64,000 nucleotides of DNA from NCBI RefSeq assembly GCF_902806685.2, contig NC_048537.1, positions 15,212,720-15,276,719 on the forward strand, read 5' to 3'. Of this stretch, positions 52,841 through 62,505 are shown piece by piece (position 1 is the first letter of the stretch; the number at the start of each line of letters is the position of its first letter). The position numbers and the translations under genes were made by a program. This stretch comes from Maniola hyperantus. Lineage: Eukaryota > Arthropoda > Insecta > Lepidoptera > Nymphalidae. Below the pieces are notes generated by a model. The model saw only the letters and a program-made list of their open reading frames with translations, did no database searches and was not told the origin of the DNA.

Positions 52841-52945
52841 ATGATCAACCCATTACCGGCCCACTACTGAGCCGGGTCTCCTCTTAGAGTGAGAAGGGCT
52901 TAGGTCATAGTCTGCCACGCTTGCCAAATGCGGATTGGCAGACAT
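52841..52945 (-). mobile_element. SINE-1 3' fragment
   Basis: ATGATCAACCCATTACCGGC through GCGGATTGGCAGAC; head missing. Confidence 0.7.
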
Positions 52946-53094
52946 CCATATAAAAATGTTGATGTTCCGATGCAACTAAATGAGTTTGTTGAAGAAGAAT
53001 AAAGTCCACACATTCATTATGGGGTCAAGTATTGGTGCCACTGCCTTTAGGATTCTTATATATATCACGGGTTTTCATTGAAATTGTATGTGAA

Positions 53095-53295
53095 CTAGCT
53101 TATGCCTGCGACTTCGTCCGTGTGGACTATACATATTTAAACCCCTGTTTTAATCCTTAGCAAATGTCTACGTCGTAATAGCTATCTGTATTCTGCATGC
53201 CAAACTTCAGTCCGTTCCGTCCAGTAGTTTGAGGTGTGCGTTGATAAATCAGTCAGTCAGTCAATCAGTCAGCTTTTCATTTTATATATTTAAAG
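53095..53295 (-). mobile_element. Hel-B, complete but diverged
   Basis: CTAGCTTATGCCTGCGACTT to TATTTAAAGA; the CAGT tract includes a CAAT unit. Confidence 0.75.
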
Positions 53296-53837
53296 ATGAT
53301 AAATATTCTATTTCTTTATTTTATTTAATCTTTAGATATATTTCTTTTAATCTAAAAAATATTCGAAAAACTTTTTATTTCATATTTATTCAACGGAGGT
53401 AAAAGCAAAAGGGTGGCTTTATTCAACTTTTGATATATTGGCAGTATTTAGAAATATTAAGAAGTATTTGAGTACGATTTAGGTATTTCCTCCACTAGGA
53501 ATATGCTAAAAATATTGCTTCTGTTTTTCTCATGATATTATTACTATTTTTTACAAGATTTTTGTAAATCTAACTATGGTTGCTCGTTTTACTTTTAAAA
53601 TCAACAGAACCTCTCCTTTGCCGTTTAGTAGTCCATTAAAAAGTTAGGATCACAAACTTTCTATGAGGCAAAAAATGTCAAAGCTAACTTTTGCGATACA
53701 TCGCAGCTCGTAGCGTACGACTTATTATCATAATATTAACTTTAAAGAAAAGTCGGAATCTGTAAAAACAAGTTAAGATTTTCTGTAACGTAGCTACTTC
53801 GTTGGATCAAGGAAATTAGAACTAGTGGTTTTACGTA
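53296..53837. other. Unassigned AT-rich DNA
   Basis: Nothing recognised. Confidence 0.35.
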
Positions 53838-54013
53838 CAGTAGCCGGTAAGAAATATTGTACATCGACCTTTAGAATAAGATTTCGGCTTTGTAGAGCGT
53901 TTTCTCTGTCACTCATACCTATGTGACGTTTTGTCGGTCGGACAGAGACAATGCTCTACAAAACCGCTGTTTCTTTCTAAAGGTCGATGTACATTATTTT
54001 CTGCCGCGTACTG
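53838..54013. mobile_element. MITE-2 copy, 176 bases
   Basis: Starts CAGTAGCCGGTAAG and ends CTGCCGCGTACTG with TA on both sides; the fold-back centre is partly deleted (TCGGTCGGACAGAG). Confidence 0.8.
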
Positions 54014-54087
54014 TAATTTTGTAGACACTCTCTAGAAACTAATATCTATGTCTATGGTTTGCCAGATTTCTGTAAAAAATATCTTTA

Positions 54088-54263
54088 TCTATACTATTAT
54101 TAATATTATGAAGAGTTTGTAAGTTTATTTGTAAGAAGTAATCTCTACTGAACCGATTTTGAAGATTCTTTCACCAGTAGAAAGCTACATTCTATTTATT
54201 TTCAAAAAATTAGAGATCCCTACGAAAATTTAAATAAGCTATTCGTGCGAAGCGAGGGCGGGT
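54088..54263 (+). mobile_element. Hel-F, 3' terminus lost
   Basis: TCTATACTATTATTAATATT front, CTACTGAACCGATTTTGAAG, CCAGTAGAAAGCTACATT, CGTGCGAAGCGAGGGCGGG back; the CTAG end is replaced by MITE-5 sequence. Confidence 0.55.
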
Positions 54264-54272
54264 CGCGGTCGG

Positions 54273-54418
54273 GTGCGCTGGAACCATGTCTCATTAACAT
54301 CGAAATGACGCCATTTTGACGTCAGCCGAAATAAAAATATGCAATCAGCTCGAAACTTCAGTCTAGTGCTGACGTCACTAAAAAAGCGGCCACGCGCATT
54401 AGCAATTTGCTGCACTTA
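54273..54418. mobile_element. MITE-5 copy, left end lost
   Basis: Two intact TGACGTCA motifs and one mutated (TGACGCCA). Right end CAATTTGCTGCACTTA then TA. Confidence 0.7.
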
Positions 54419-54630
54419 TACCTAACCGTTGATGTTGGAAGAGGCAGGCTAGTACCCATGTAACTTTAAAATGGGTTTAATAGCGTAGGTAGGTAGGTAT
54501 AGCGTGGAATGGCGGCACTAAAACGTCTAATGAAACAAGATTAGGTGCGTGGTTTCCTAGAGAGCTTTTCAACAGCTAAGTCGCTATCGTAAAACGCTCA
54601 CTATTCTGAGAAATGAGCTTTATGTGAAGA

Positions 54631-54833
54631 CTAGCTGATGCCCGCGACTTACGTTTTTCAAAATCCCGCGGAAACTCTTTGATTTTTCGGGATAAAAGTA
54701 GCCTATTCTTAATCCAGGGTATAATCTATCTCCATTCCAAATCTCAGCCAAATCCGTCCAGTAGTTTTTGCGTGATTGAGTAACAAACATCCAAACATCT
54801 TCACATTTATAATATTAATAGGATTATTGTGTA
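54631..54833 (-). mobile_element. Hel-G copy
   Basis: Back half like Hel-A (CTAGCTGATGCCCGCGACTT, GGATAAAAGTAGCCTATT), front different: AATCCGTCCAGTAGTTTTTG, GATTGAGTAACAAACATCC. Ends ATTTATAATATTAATAGGA. Confidence 0.65.
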
Positions 54834-55109
54834 AGCTGTAAGTTTAATTAAGAAGATAATAGTGAAAGCAAGTAACCAACTAATTTAATTATTTTTGTTT
54901 CAGGTAAGAGACGTAATGTCTATGAACATTTTATGGGGAAAAAGGTTTTACTTTTATACGTAAAGGTAAGTAGAAATACGGACGCAGCTGAAGCCTCTTG
55001 AACGATGTTATGGCTGTGTGCTTTGAAAATGTATTGAATTTTCAAACACGCTTGTTTAGAGTGAAACCGATTTTACAGTCAAAATATTTTATAAGTATGT
55101 AGTACGTTT

Positions 55110-55358
55110 TTTTATTTTTTTATTCCGATACAAGTTAGCCCTTGACTGCAATCTCGCCTGCTGGTAAGTGATGATTCAGTCTAAGGTAGAAGCGGGCTAA
55201 CCTGGAAGGAGTATGACAGTTTTTATTAAACCCATACACCTTTGGTTTCTACACGGCACGGTACATACTACACGGTAGGGTGGTGACTAGCCACGGCCGA
55301 AACCTCCAGACCAGACCAGACCAGAAATTTAGAATATTTAAAATTCCAAACCCCCTCA
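55110..55358 (-). mobile_element. SINE-2 copy, head lost
   Basis: Tail and body are present with a deletion around CGTACCGGAACGC; the tRNA-like region is absent. Confidence 0.75.
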
Positions 55359-55412
55359 ACGAGTATTTATTTCATATAGAGTTTGGTAATAGAAAATATT
55401 AATAGAAGTTAT

Positions 55413-55571
55413 AGTCCGTAAAAATGACTCCTCACGCGCCATTTTAACTCTATGGGTCAACTGTCATGTCCAAAGTAAGGGTTCACTTTTAAGACTAAAA
55501 TCGTACTTTTGACATGAAATTCGACACAAAAAGTTGAAATGGCGCGTGAGGAGTTAAATTTTACGCGTTAT
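55413..55571. mobile_element. MITE-4 copy 2, best preserved
   Basis: GACTCCTCACGCGCCATTT and AAATGGCGCGTGAGGAGTT are perfect complements. Outer bases GTCCGTAAAA/TTTTACGCG extend the repeat. A SINE-2 tail scrap (GTAACTTGTATCGGAATAAA) follows at 55585-55612. Confidence 0.8.
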
Positions 55572-55750
55572 CGCAGCCAAGGGGTAACTTGTATCGGAAT
55601 AAAAAAAAACACTTAAGTAAACTTTCCTAAGCTAAGTGAGGCATTATTCTGTAAACAAAAGCAATCTCACCACAACTTTAAAGATACAACCAACATCTCG
55701 TAAATCAATCTACGTGACGGCGCGGTATTAGACTTTTACGTTCACTTTAC

Positions 55751-55991
55751 GATACTGTCTGCTGCTACTAGACTTATAGCTATATCTGCGTCATAGCTTG
55801 ACATGAGAATCTAACTCCGTAGAGTCTACGGGATTAGGTGTGATAAGAAATATAATACTATTTCAGTGTATTTACCAACGTTTATTGTGCGATACTGTAA
55901 GCTGCTACTAGACTTATAGCTATATCTGCGTCATAGCTTGACATGAGAATTTAACTCCGTAGAGTCTACGGGATTAGGTGCGATGAGAAAT
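55751..55991. repeat. Direct duplication, about 101 bases, 140 apart
   Basis: GATACTGT..GCTGCTACTAG through GGGATTAGGTG.GAT.AGAAAT at 55751-55851 recurs at 55891-55991 with about five differences. Confidence 0.9.
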
Positions 55992-56243
55992 CTAAAGAGT
56001 CCCGTAAACAGTCAAACATGTTTGTCAAATATTACGTGTTTGTCAAATTATACGTCTGCGGTCGTGTTTGATGCGTTTATGAAACAAACTAGGTACCTAC
56101 GTGATTGGCAAATTTGTTTGCGGTGCGGTTGTAGAAAAAGGAGGGTGGAATGAGATCAAACAACTCTTCAGAACACTCTCCATTATAGAGGCGATAGAAC
56201 ACGCAAAGAGAGCTTACGTCTCTGCGGTGTTCCAGGCTTTCCA

Positions 56244-56436
56244 TCTCTATGTATAAAAATGAATCGCTGAATGTGTTGCTGATCGCAAATCTCGAGAACA
56301 GCCGAACCGATTTCGCTAATTCTTTTTTATAATATTCCTTGAAGTACTAGGATGGTTCTTACGGAGAGAAAATTTTTAAAAAAATCCTGAAAAAGAATCG
56401 ACTGTTAGGCGGTACGAAGTTCTCCGGGGCAGCTAG
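56244..56436 (+). mobile_element. Hel-D copy 2
   Basis: A/TCTCTATGTATAAAAATG start; CTCGAGAACAGCCGAACCG; end TTCTCCGGGGCAGCTAG/T. Intact termini and no CAGT or GTCT tract, unlike Hel-A and Hel-B. Confidence 0.8.
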
Positions 56437-56454
56437 TGCCTAATAAAAAGCAAT

Positions 56455-56612
56455 AATGAGGTTTTTCGTTTGGAGGTTGGAGCGCGCTTGCCGAGAAGAT
56501 GCCTGTTCACTCTTGCCGTGAAGGTATTTTGGGTTATACCGACTTGGCAGGAAACTCGGACGCCGGAAGGGCATTCCACACCTTAGCGGTTCGTATCAGA
56601 AACGTTGACTAG
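56455..56612 (-). pseudogene. CR1/Jockey-like LINE C-terminus
   Basis: The minus strand reads TFLIRTAKVWNALPASEFPA, then in another frame RVNRHLLGK, a common lepidopteran LINE ORF2 ending. Frameshifted and truncated. Confidence 0.6.
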
Positions 56613-56786
56613 ATTGGATGAACGAGGCACTCCGTACTATGTAATTTAATAAGCTAATAACCAATTAATTAATTTGATGACATCGATCCGCCTTCACATT
56701 GTATACACAACCCCGCGTAGGTTGAACATGTAGCTAGAACCATGGCTTACATAGAAACACATCAATATAATAACCTTGCACTACAA

Positions 56787-57184
56787 GTCTGCGGCCCAGG
56801 TGGGAGCGGGTGCGTCCGGCGGGGCGGCCAGTGTGTAGAACAAACTCTCATTTCTTTCATTTACATGAAACTAGCTTATGCTCGCGACTTCGTCCGCGTG
56901 GACTATACAAATTTCAAACCCCTATTTCAACCCCTTAGGGGTTGAATTTTCAAAAAACCTTTCTTAGCGAATGTCTACGTCACAATCGTTTTTTGCATGC
57001 CAAATTTCAGCCTGATCCATCCAGTAGTTTGAACTGTGCGTTGATAGATCCGTGAGTCACCTTTTCCTTTTATATATTAAAGAAGATTGGAAGGAAGACG
57101 AGTCCGAGCGACATGGAGAGTATGTCATTGCGCCCGCTAAACGCCCCGCCGGACGCACTCGCTCCCAGCAGCTGGGCCGCAGAC
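56787..57184. repeat. Rep-8: GC-rich inverted repeat enclosing Hel-B
   Basis: 56787-56826 (GTCTGCGGCCCAGGTGGGAG, then CGGGTGCGTCCGGCGGGGCG) is the complement of 57142-57184 apart from a 4-base GCAG insertion and a few changes. An open plus-strand frame from 57052 to 57276 crosses the right arm, so I do not call it a gene. Confidence 0.7.
56871..57086 (-). mobile_element. Hel-B, complete, inside Rep-8
   Basis: CTAGCTTATGCTCGCGACTT to TATATATTAAAGAAGA; the CAGT tract is reduced to almost nothing (GATCCGTGAGTCACC). Confidence 0.8.
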
Positions 57185-57350
57185 TCAGAACACAATATGA
57201 AAGAAAAATAATATCGCCAATAAGTCGACTCCGAACTGCTACAATGAAAACATTACGTTTCTATCGAGATAGGTAACCAAACTGAGAGTAATAACGTGCA
57301 CTTCAAATATTTGTAGTTCTCTGTAGATTTCCACTCTCGTTTTAGTAAAG

Positions 57351-57412
57351 ACTAGCTTGCCCGCGACTTCATCTGCGTGGACTAAACTAATTACAAACCC
57401 CTATATAGTATG
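57351..57412 (-). mobile_element. Hel-B 3' scrap
   Basis: CTAGCTTGCCCGCGACTTCA, CAAACCCCTATATAG only. Confidence 0.55.
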
Positions 57413-57525
57413 AGAAATGAATTCTTAAAGGTTTACCGATTAATATTAGATGTTAGGGTTACTAACCGGGACCGATAGCTTCACTTGCTCGCCAAACTCT
57501 GGAAAAAAAATTCTTTACCTGGATA

Positions 57526-57692
57526 TAAGTCCCGCAAATTGCTAATTCGCGTGGCCGCCATTTTAGTGACGTCAGCACTAGACTGAAGTTTCGAGCTGAT
57601 GGTATATTTTTATTTCGGCTGACGTCAAAATGACGTCATTTCGATGTTAATGAGACCCATGGTTTCAGCGCAATAGCAATTTGCGGGACTTA
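57526..57692. mobile_element. MITE-5, complete reference copy, 167 bases
   Basis: TA/TAAGTCCCGCAAATTGCTA and TAGCAATTTGCGGGACTTA/TA are perfect complementary 19-base ends. Three intact TGACGTCA motifs inside, two of them separated by two bases (TGACGTCAAAATGACGTCA). Confidence 0.9.
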
Positions 57693-57867
57693 TAACACAA
57701 GAATCATTAAAATCATTCCAAAAGTCTAAAATAAATCAGTGAGACGTAAAAGAAAAAACAAGTATTTTTTTAAATTTTCATGTCACTGAATCGTATACAA
57801 AGACAAAAGTTCATCGACAGTCTAACCTTCTGAAACCTACACTGTTTACAGAGCTAAATTAATTTAC

Positions 57868-57955
57868 GGGCGAAAATTCCCCAAAGTTTTCCGCTCGACA
57901 TTAATCATACGTCCGATCGCCGTGACAGCTGACGACCTTTTGAACGTGATTCAAT
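57868..57955 (-). repeat. Local repeat, copy 1 of 3
   Basis: CGACATTAATCATACGTCCG, ATCGCCGTGACAGCTGACGA, TTTTGAACGTGATTCAATG. Related to 58885-58975 and the core at 60150-60200. Confidence 0.6.
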
Positions 57956-58114
57956 GCGGCGCGGCGTTTGGGCGGACGTTATACATACCCTCTTTTATAT
58001 ATAGCTATAGACAGCTATCTTTTACAGGTACCTATAGAAAGCTATCTTGTAGTTACGATACTTTTTCTATGTATATCTTTCATTCAATCACTCTCATCTT
58101 TCACGCAATAATCC

Positions 58115-58396
58115 AATGCCAGCTCACTACTAAGAACAAGACTCCGCTCAGACTGCGAAGGGCAAGGCCATAGTCCACCACGCTGGCCAAGTGCGAATTG
58201 GCAGACTTCATACACCTTCGAGAATATTATGGAGAACTCTCAGGCATGTTGGTTTTCTAAAGATGTTTTCCTTACACGTTAAAGCAAGTAATACTTTATT
58301 ACTTTAAACGCACATAGCTCCGAAAAGTTAGAGGTCCGTGCCGAACCAACCTCCCGAATAAGAGACGGACGTCTTAAGCACTAAGCTATCACAGCT
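58115..58396 (-). mobile_element. SINE-1 copy
   Basis: Head at right (AAGCTATCACAGCT complement), B box mutated by a small deletion (GTGCCGAACCAACC). Confidence 0.85.
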
Positions 58397-58554
58397 AAAC
58401 AATGATTTTTTATAATCAGCTACAACCAAATAAATCTGTATGGTGCAACGTGGAACAATTTACTACCCGAGTTCTTTTTATTACTGCATGTAGTAGAAAG
58501 AGAGTAAAAAGGCAAGAAATGTGCATCACTGTCACTAAAAACTAAGCTAACTTA

Positions 58555-58722
58555 AGCCTCAATAGCTTAACGGTTAAGGATCGGACTGAAGTCCGAAAGG
58601 TCGCCGGTTCAAACCCCACCCGTTGCACTATTGTCGTACCCACTCCTAGCGTTTCGTTTAATTGGAGGGGAAAGGGGAATATTAGTCATAATAAACAGGG
58701 GTAATATTCTTTATTAAAGTGC
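58555..58722 (+). mobile_element. SINE-3 copy
   Basis: AGCCTCAATAGCTTAACGGT, CGCCGGTTCAAACCCCACCC; a short deletion removes AGCACAAGCCTGA-type bases. Confidence 0.8.
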
Positions 58723-58884
58723 GTCTTGAACACTACAGCATCCTCAAAGTTATTAACTTGATATAATTTAAAATTGCAAAGTGGGTAAAGAAGCGAAAAT
58801 CTTTCCAAATAATATACTTAGCGAAGCCCTTGCCCTTCCAAATACCTCTGTATTATTTGTGTTAGAGTTCCAATAAAGCGCGGG

Positions 58885-58975
58885 TGCATCCGCGGAAGTT
58901 TCCGCATAACATCAATCATGGGCGCGTCTGCTCGTGGCGACAGCTGACGGCCTTCTGAACGATATTCAATGTTTC
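58885..58975 (-). repeat. Local repeat, copy 2 of 3
   Basis: GCATAACATCAATCATGGGC, GTGGCGACAGCTGACGGCCT, CTGAACGATATTCAATG. Confidence 0.6.
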
Positions 58976-59156
58976 AGGCTGCAGACTTCCTCTACAGTCT
59001 TCACCGCACCTTTTTCATTTAACGTTATTTAAATAGACTTCAAATTCGCATGGAATTTGAAACTTTCTTATTTTGAAGTCGGGAAAAGAAGAGAAGAGAA
59101 TCTTTTTTTTTTTTTGCTTTTTTTTCTTCAAACTTGCTTGCTTAGTTATTTTAGCC

Positions 59157-59252
59157 TTTATACTATCGTGAGTGATTTCCATTATACATAGATAAACTTA
59201 CTACTCTAGTTGGGCTTACGTCGACAAAACCAGTAAGTATAACCGTAATCAT
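59157..59252 (+). repeat. Rep-4 copy, decayed
   Basis: ATCGTGAGTGATTTCCATTA then GTTGGGCTTACGTCGAC. Confidence 0.5.
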
Positions 59253-59269
59253 CCATATTTTATTTATGA

Positions 59270-59507
59270 CTAGATGATGCCCGTCCGCATGGATTTAGAT
59301 TTTTAAAAATCCCATGGGAACTTTTTTTCTACTTTTTGTCCACGAAAATCAAAGGAATTTCCGGGACAAAAAGTAGCCTATGTCCTTCCCCGGGATGCAA
59401 GCTATCTCTGTACCAAATTTCGTCAAAATCGGTTGAACGAATGGGTCGTGAAAGTCTAGCAGACAGACAGCCAGACAGACAGGCTCGCTTTCGCATATTA
59501 GTATGGA
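59270..59507 (-). mobile_element. Hel-A, terminal hairpin block deleted
   Basis: CTAGATGATGCCCGTCCGCA at left; a patch resembling CTTTTTGTCC/GGACAAAAAG is duplicated in inverted form around 59332-59372; TC end intact. Confidence 0.7.
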
Positions 59508-59870
59508 TTTCACTTTATTTTTTCTTCTCTTACTTATTTATTACTTTTCTTTCATTTTTTTACACTACTAATTTGCATTAAGTCTGCCTTTTGTGTGACT
59601 TAAATTGTGTGTGGTTGTGCAATAAAGTGAAACATAAAAACATGTCTACCAAAGATTTATAACCGTAAGTACTTACCGTAAAATAATATTTATAAGTAAA
59701 GTACTTTTTTTAAATTAATTGAGCTTGTAAAATAATATTTTAGGTTAAAGAGACTCAAAATAAATAAATGTAAAAGTTACAAATCAAAAATATCGTTTAA
59801 AGCACTGATGTAACGAGGCAAGTTGTATCTTTACATCAGTGACCATTCAACGAGGCCATTCAACGAGGTA
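59508..59870. other. Unassigned
   Basis: Small duplication CATTCAACGAGG at 59845-59868; nothing else. Confidence 0.3.
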
Positions 59871-60027
59871 TAGTACGACAAGTCTTTCTTGGCACTTTAA
59901 TGACATTGACAGGCGGGGCGCTGTTGGAGAACAAAGGCTTAGAATATTCAAACAAGAAAAAAGGGAACATTTGACGGCAACTTTAGTTCTGATTTTCGCC
60001 ACGCACCAATATAGCCTGGTCGTACTG
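59871..60027. mobile_element. MITE-1 copy 3
   Basis: Ends TAGTACGACAAGTCT and GCCTGGTCGTACTG, TA on both sides. More diverged than the other two copies. Confidence 0.75.
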
Positions 60028-61154
60028 TATACGCTGGTTGTGTTACTTGTTGAATGGCCAGACTAAAAATGACGGTAGGTATACCTAATTGAAGACGAGT
60101 TCCCGCCGTACTAAATTTCGCTCAAATTCTCAAATGCTCATCAAGTGTCGTGGCGATCGGACGTCTATGATTGATGTCATGCGGAGTTCGGTACACGGCC
60201 ATAAATTATACCAACTTCAATAGGATGGCGGAAGCTGAAAACAATGTTCTGTCTACAAGCTCTCTGTATTATAGTTTTACTATTCAAAATCACCGCTTCT
60301 ACTGGTAATAACTTCGGCTACCTGTTATATACCATTATAATATATGCTTGCTAATAGGATGCTTGCCTCTAGGCTCTAATACAATGAAGTAATGTTTACA
60401 TAACATTAGGCGTTTTATTAATTATTGCTATTATTTGATACGTTAACTATTTTTACAATAATTACTTAACTAGGTACCTTAAATTTGTAAACTGATTTAT
60501 TCTATTTTTATTTTTTGTATTTTTTTCTCAGAATGTGTATTTCTTCCTTCGTATGCGAGAGCAACTCGCACTTGACTGATTTTTATTTGTACACTAATAC
60601 GAATAGGTACAAAGGTTAGAGTAAAAAGTTTTTGTTACTAAAACAGTTTGTGAAATGAAAAAAACTAAAAACGCATAATTTTATTATGAATTTCATAACA
60701 GCTGTTTCCTTTGCGGATTTATAAAACAGTAGCGTGTGGAAAACAACAGAGCAGATAATTTTATCTAACTAAAACTTTTTTTTACCTACTTTGAAAAACT
60801 TATTTTTAATGGCCTTAATATGGTTTTCATAAAACTTTTCCTTTGCGGATTTATATGTGAGAAAAGTTTCTGGGAAGAAGATTTATCCGCTCAATTCAAA
60901 GAGTATAAAAGCGTATGTAAAACAGCGGTGGAGTGGAAAAGCGGGAAAGCGGCTGCAAATTAAACGGTTTTTTTGTAAGAAAAAGAACACAGCGCTTTCC
61001 GCTGCACCGCGCACACCTGAAACAATATTTGCTGCAGTTAATGGTCTTTGGGTCTTTTACTATCCGAGACGGACTCTAGTGTGGACAAAGACGTTTTTAA
61101 AATAAAGCGACGATGCTGTTGTTTTTTAGAATACTTTTATACGAATCTTTAATT
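60028..61154. other. Mostly unassigned; local repeat copy 3 and an 18-base direct repeat
   Basis: TGTCGTGGCGATCGGACG then TATGATTGATGTCATGCGGA at 60150-60200 is the third copy of the 57.9/58.9-kb repeat, inverted relative to those. TTTCCTTTGCGGATTTAT occurs at 60707 and 60838. A plus-strand open stretch at 60857-61105 is not recognised. Confidence 0.4.
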
Positions 61155-61163
61155 ACCATTTGC

Positions 61164-61250
61164 TAGACGATACCCGTGACTTCGTCTGCGTTGATTTAGG
61201 TTTTCTAAAATCCCTTGGGAGTGTACCCAAGGGACTTGATTCTCCGGGAT
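61164..61250 (-). mobile_element. Hel-A 3' fragment
   Basis: GCTAGACGATACCCGTGACT... with a 9-base perfect stem TCCCTTGGG / CCCAAGGGA at 61211-61234, then truncated at a SINE-3. Confidence 0.6.
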
Positions 61251-61394
61251 TTTTTTTTAACTTAATAGCCTTATTGATTCACTTCCCACTAAGTGCAAAG
61301 CTTGTGGTAGGTAGGTAGATACGACAATAGTGCAACGATGGGGCTTGAACTAGCGACCTTTCGGATTTCAGTCCGCTCCATTTTATTGAGGCTT
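61251..61394 (-). mobile_element. SINE-3 copy, A box deleted
   Basis: CGACAATAGTGCAACGATGG and TTCGGATTTCAGTCCGCTCC present; the CTTTACCGGTTGAGC segment is missing. Confidence 0.7.
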
Positions 61395-61550
61395 TTTAAT
61401 TTAAACATAGGTAACGCTTTTGAAGTTCGCTGGTTTGGTAAACTTTAGCTAGAATAGGTATTTCATTATATTCACATAAAAAAGGAACACAAAAACGTTT
61501 ACTGTACGCAAGTAAAGTAACGAATTTACTATAGGTATTCTACTTAAAAA

Positions 61551-61712
61551 ACCTCAATAGCTCAACCGGTAAAGGAGTGGACTGAAAACCGAAAGGTCGA
61601 CGGTTCAAACCCCGTCCGTAGCACTATTGTCGTTCCTACTCCTAGCACAAGCCTGACGCTTAGTTGGAGAGGAATGGGGAATATTAGTCATTTAACATGG
61701 CTAATATTCTTA
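61551..61712 (+). mobile_element. SINE-3 copy, well preserved
   Basis: CTCAACCGGTAAAGGAGTGG and GACGGTTCAAACCCCGTCC; ends GGCTAATATTCTTAAAAAAT directly before Rep-1. Confidence 0.85.
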
Positions 61713-61718
61713 AAAAAT

Positions 61719-62068
61719 AAAAAACCGGCCTAGTGCTCAGGCTCGCGCAATGAGGGTTCCGTACTACAGTCGTATTTTTTCGACATTTTGCACGATAATT
61801 CAAAAACTATGACGCATAAAAATAAATAAAAATCTGTTTTAGAATGTACAGGTGAAGATCTTACATACCCCACTTGATATAGTCACTCACTTCGAAAGTT
61901 TAAAATACTAATTATTAGTTCATGACCAGAATTTAATTTTTTTTGTGTGATCTAACCCTAAATTCACGGTTTTCAGATTTTTCCCCAAATGTCAACTATA
62001 AGATCTATCTACCTGCAAAATTTCATGATTCTAGGTCAACGGGAAGTACCCTGTAGGTTTCTTGACAG

Positions 62069-62100
<32 letters not shown>

Positions 62101-62168
62101 GCAGACAGACAGACAACAAAGTGATCCTATAAGGGTTCCGTTTTTCCTTTTGAGGTACGGAACCCTAA
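61719..62168 (+). mobile_element. Rep-1 copy
   Basis: Starts AAAAACCGGCCTAGTGCTCA (the GCGAG half of the small hairpin is damaged); (GACA)n at 62067-62115; ends CGGAACCCTAA. Confidence 0.8.
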
Positions 62169-62505
62169 AAACAGATAAATAAAGTTATCCTTAGTCGAAA
62201 CTACTCGTAAGAAACGACCTGGGTTTTTTTAAAAATATTATTTTATATCAATTCGTTCTCAGTAATAACTTAATTAAATATCACAATACCAATGTTTCAT
62301 AGGAAAACGTGCACAAATACCTATCAATAACATATTTATCTCAACTTCGTCGCTATATTTTGTCTAGTTCGCTTTGATCTTGTTATCTCACTGACCCGGT
62401 CACCAAGATTACTCTTAACTATACTTCAATAATATAAATTCTGGGAATGAACTTATTTTTATTAGGTACACCTAAATTAAAGTAAATTTTCCATTTATTT
62501 GTTCA
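62169..62505. other. Unassigned
   Basis: Nothing recognised. Confidence 0.3.

Noticed and set aside
57052..57276. Open plus-strand frame with a charged C-terminal part, possible exon
   Set aside because: It begins in Hel-B and crosses the GC-rich inverted arm at 57142-57184, which also occurs inverted at 56787. No recognised homology; kept only as a caveat in a finding.
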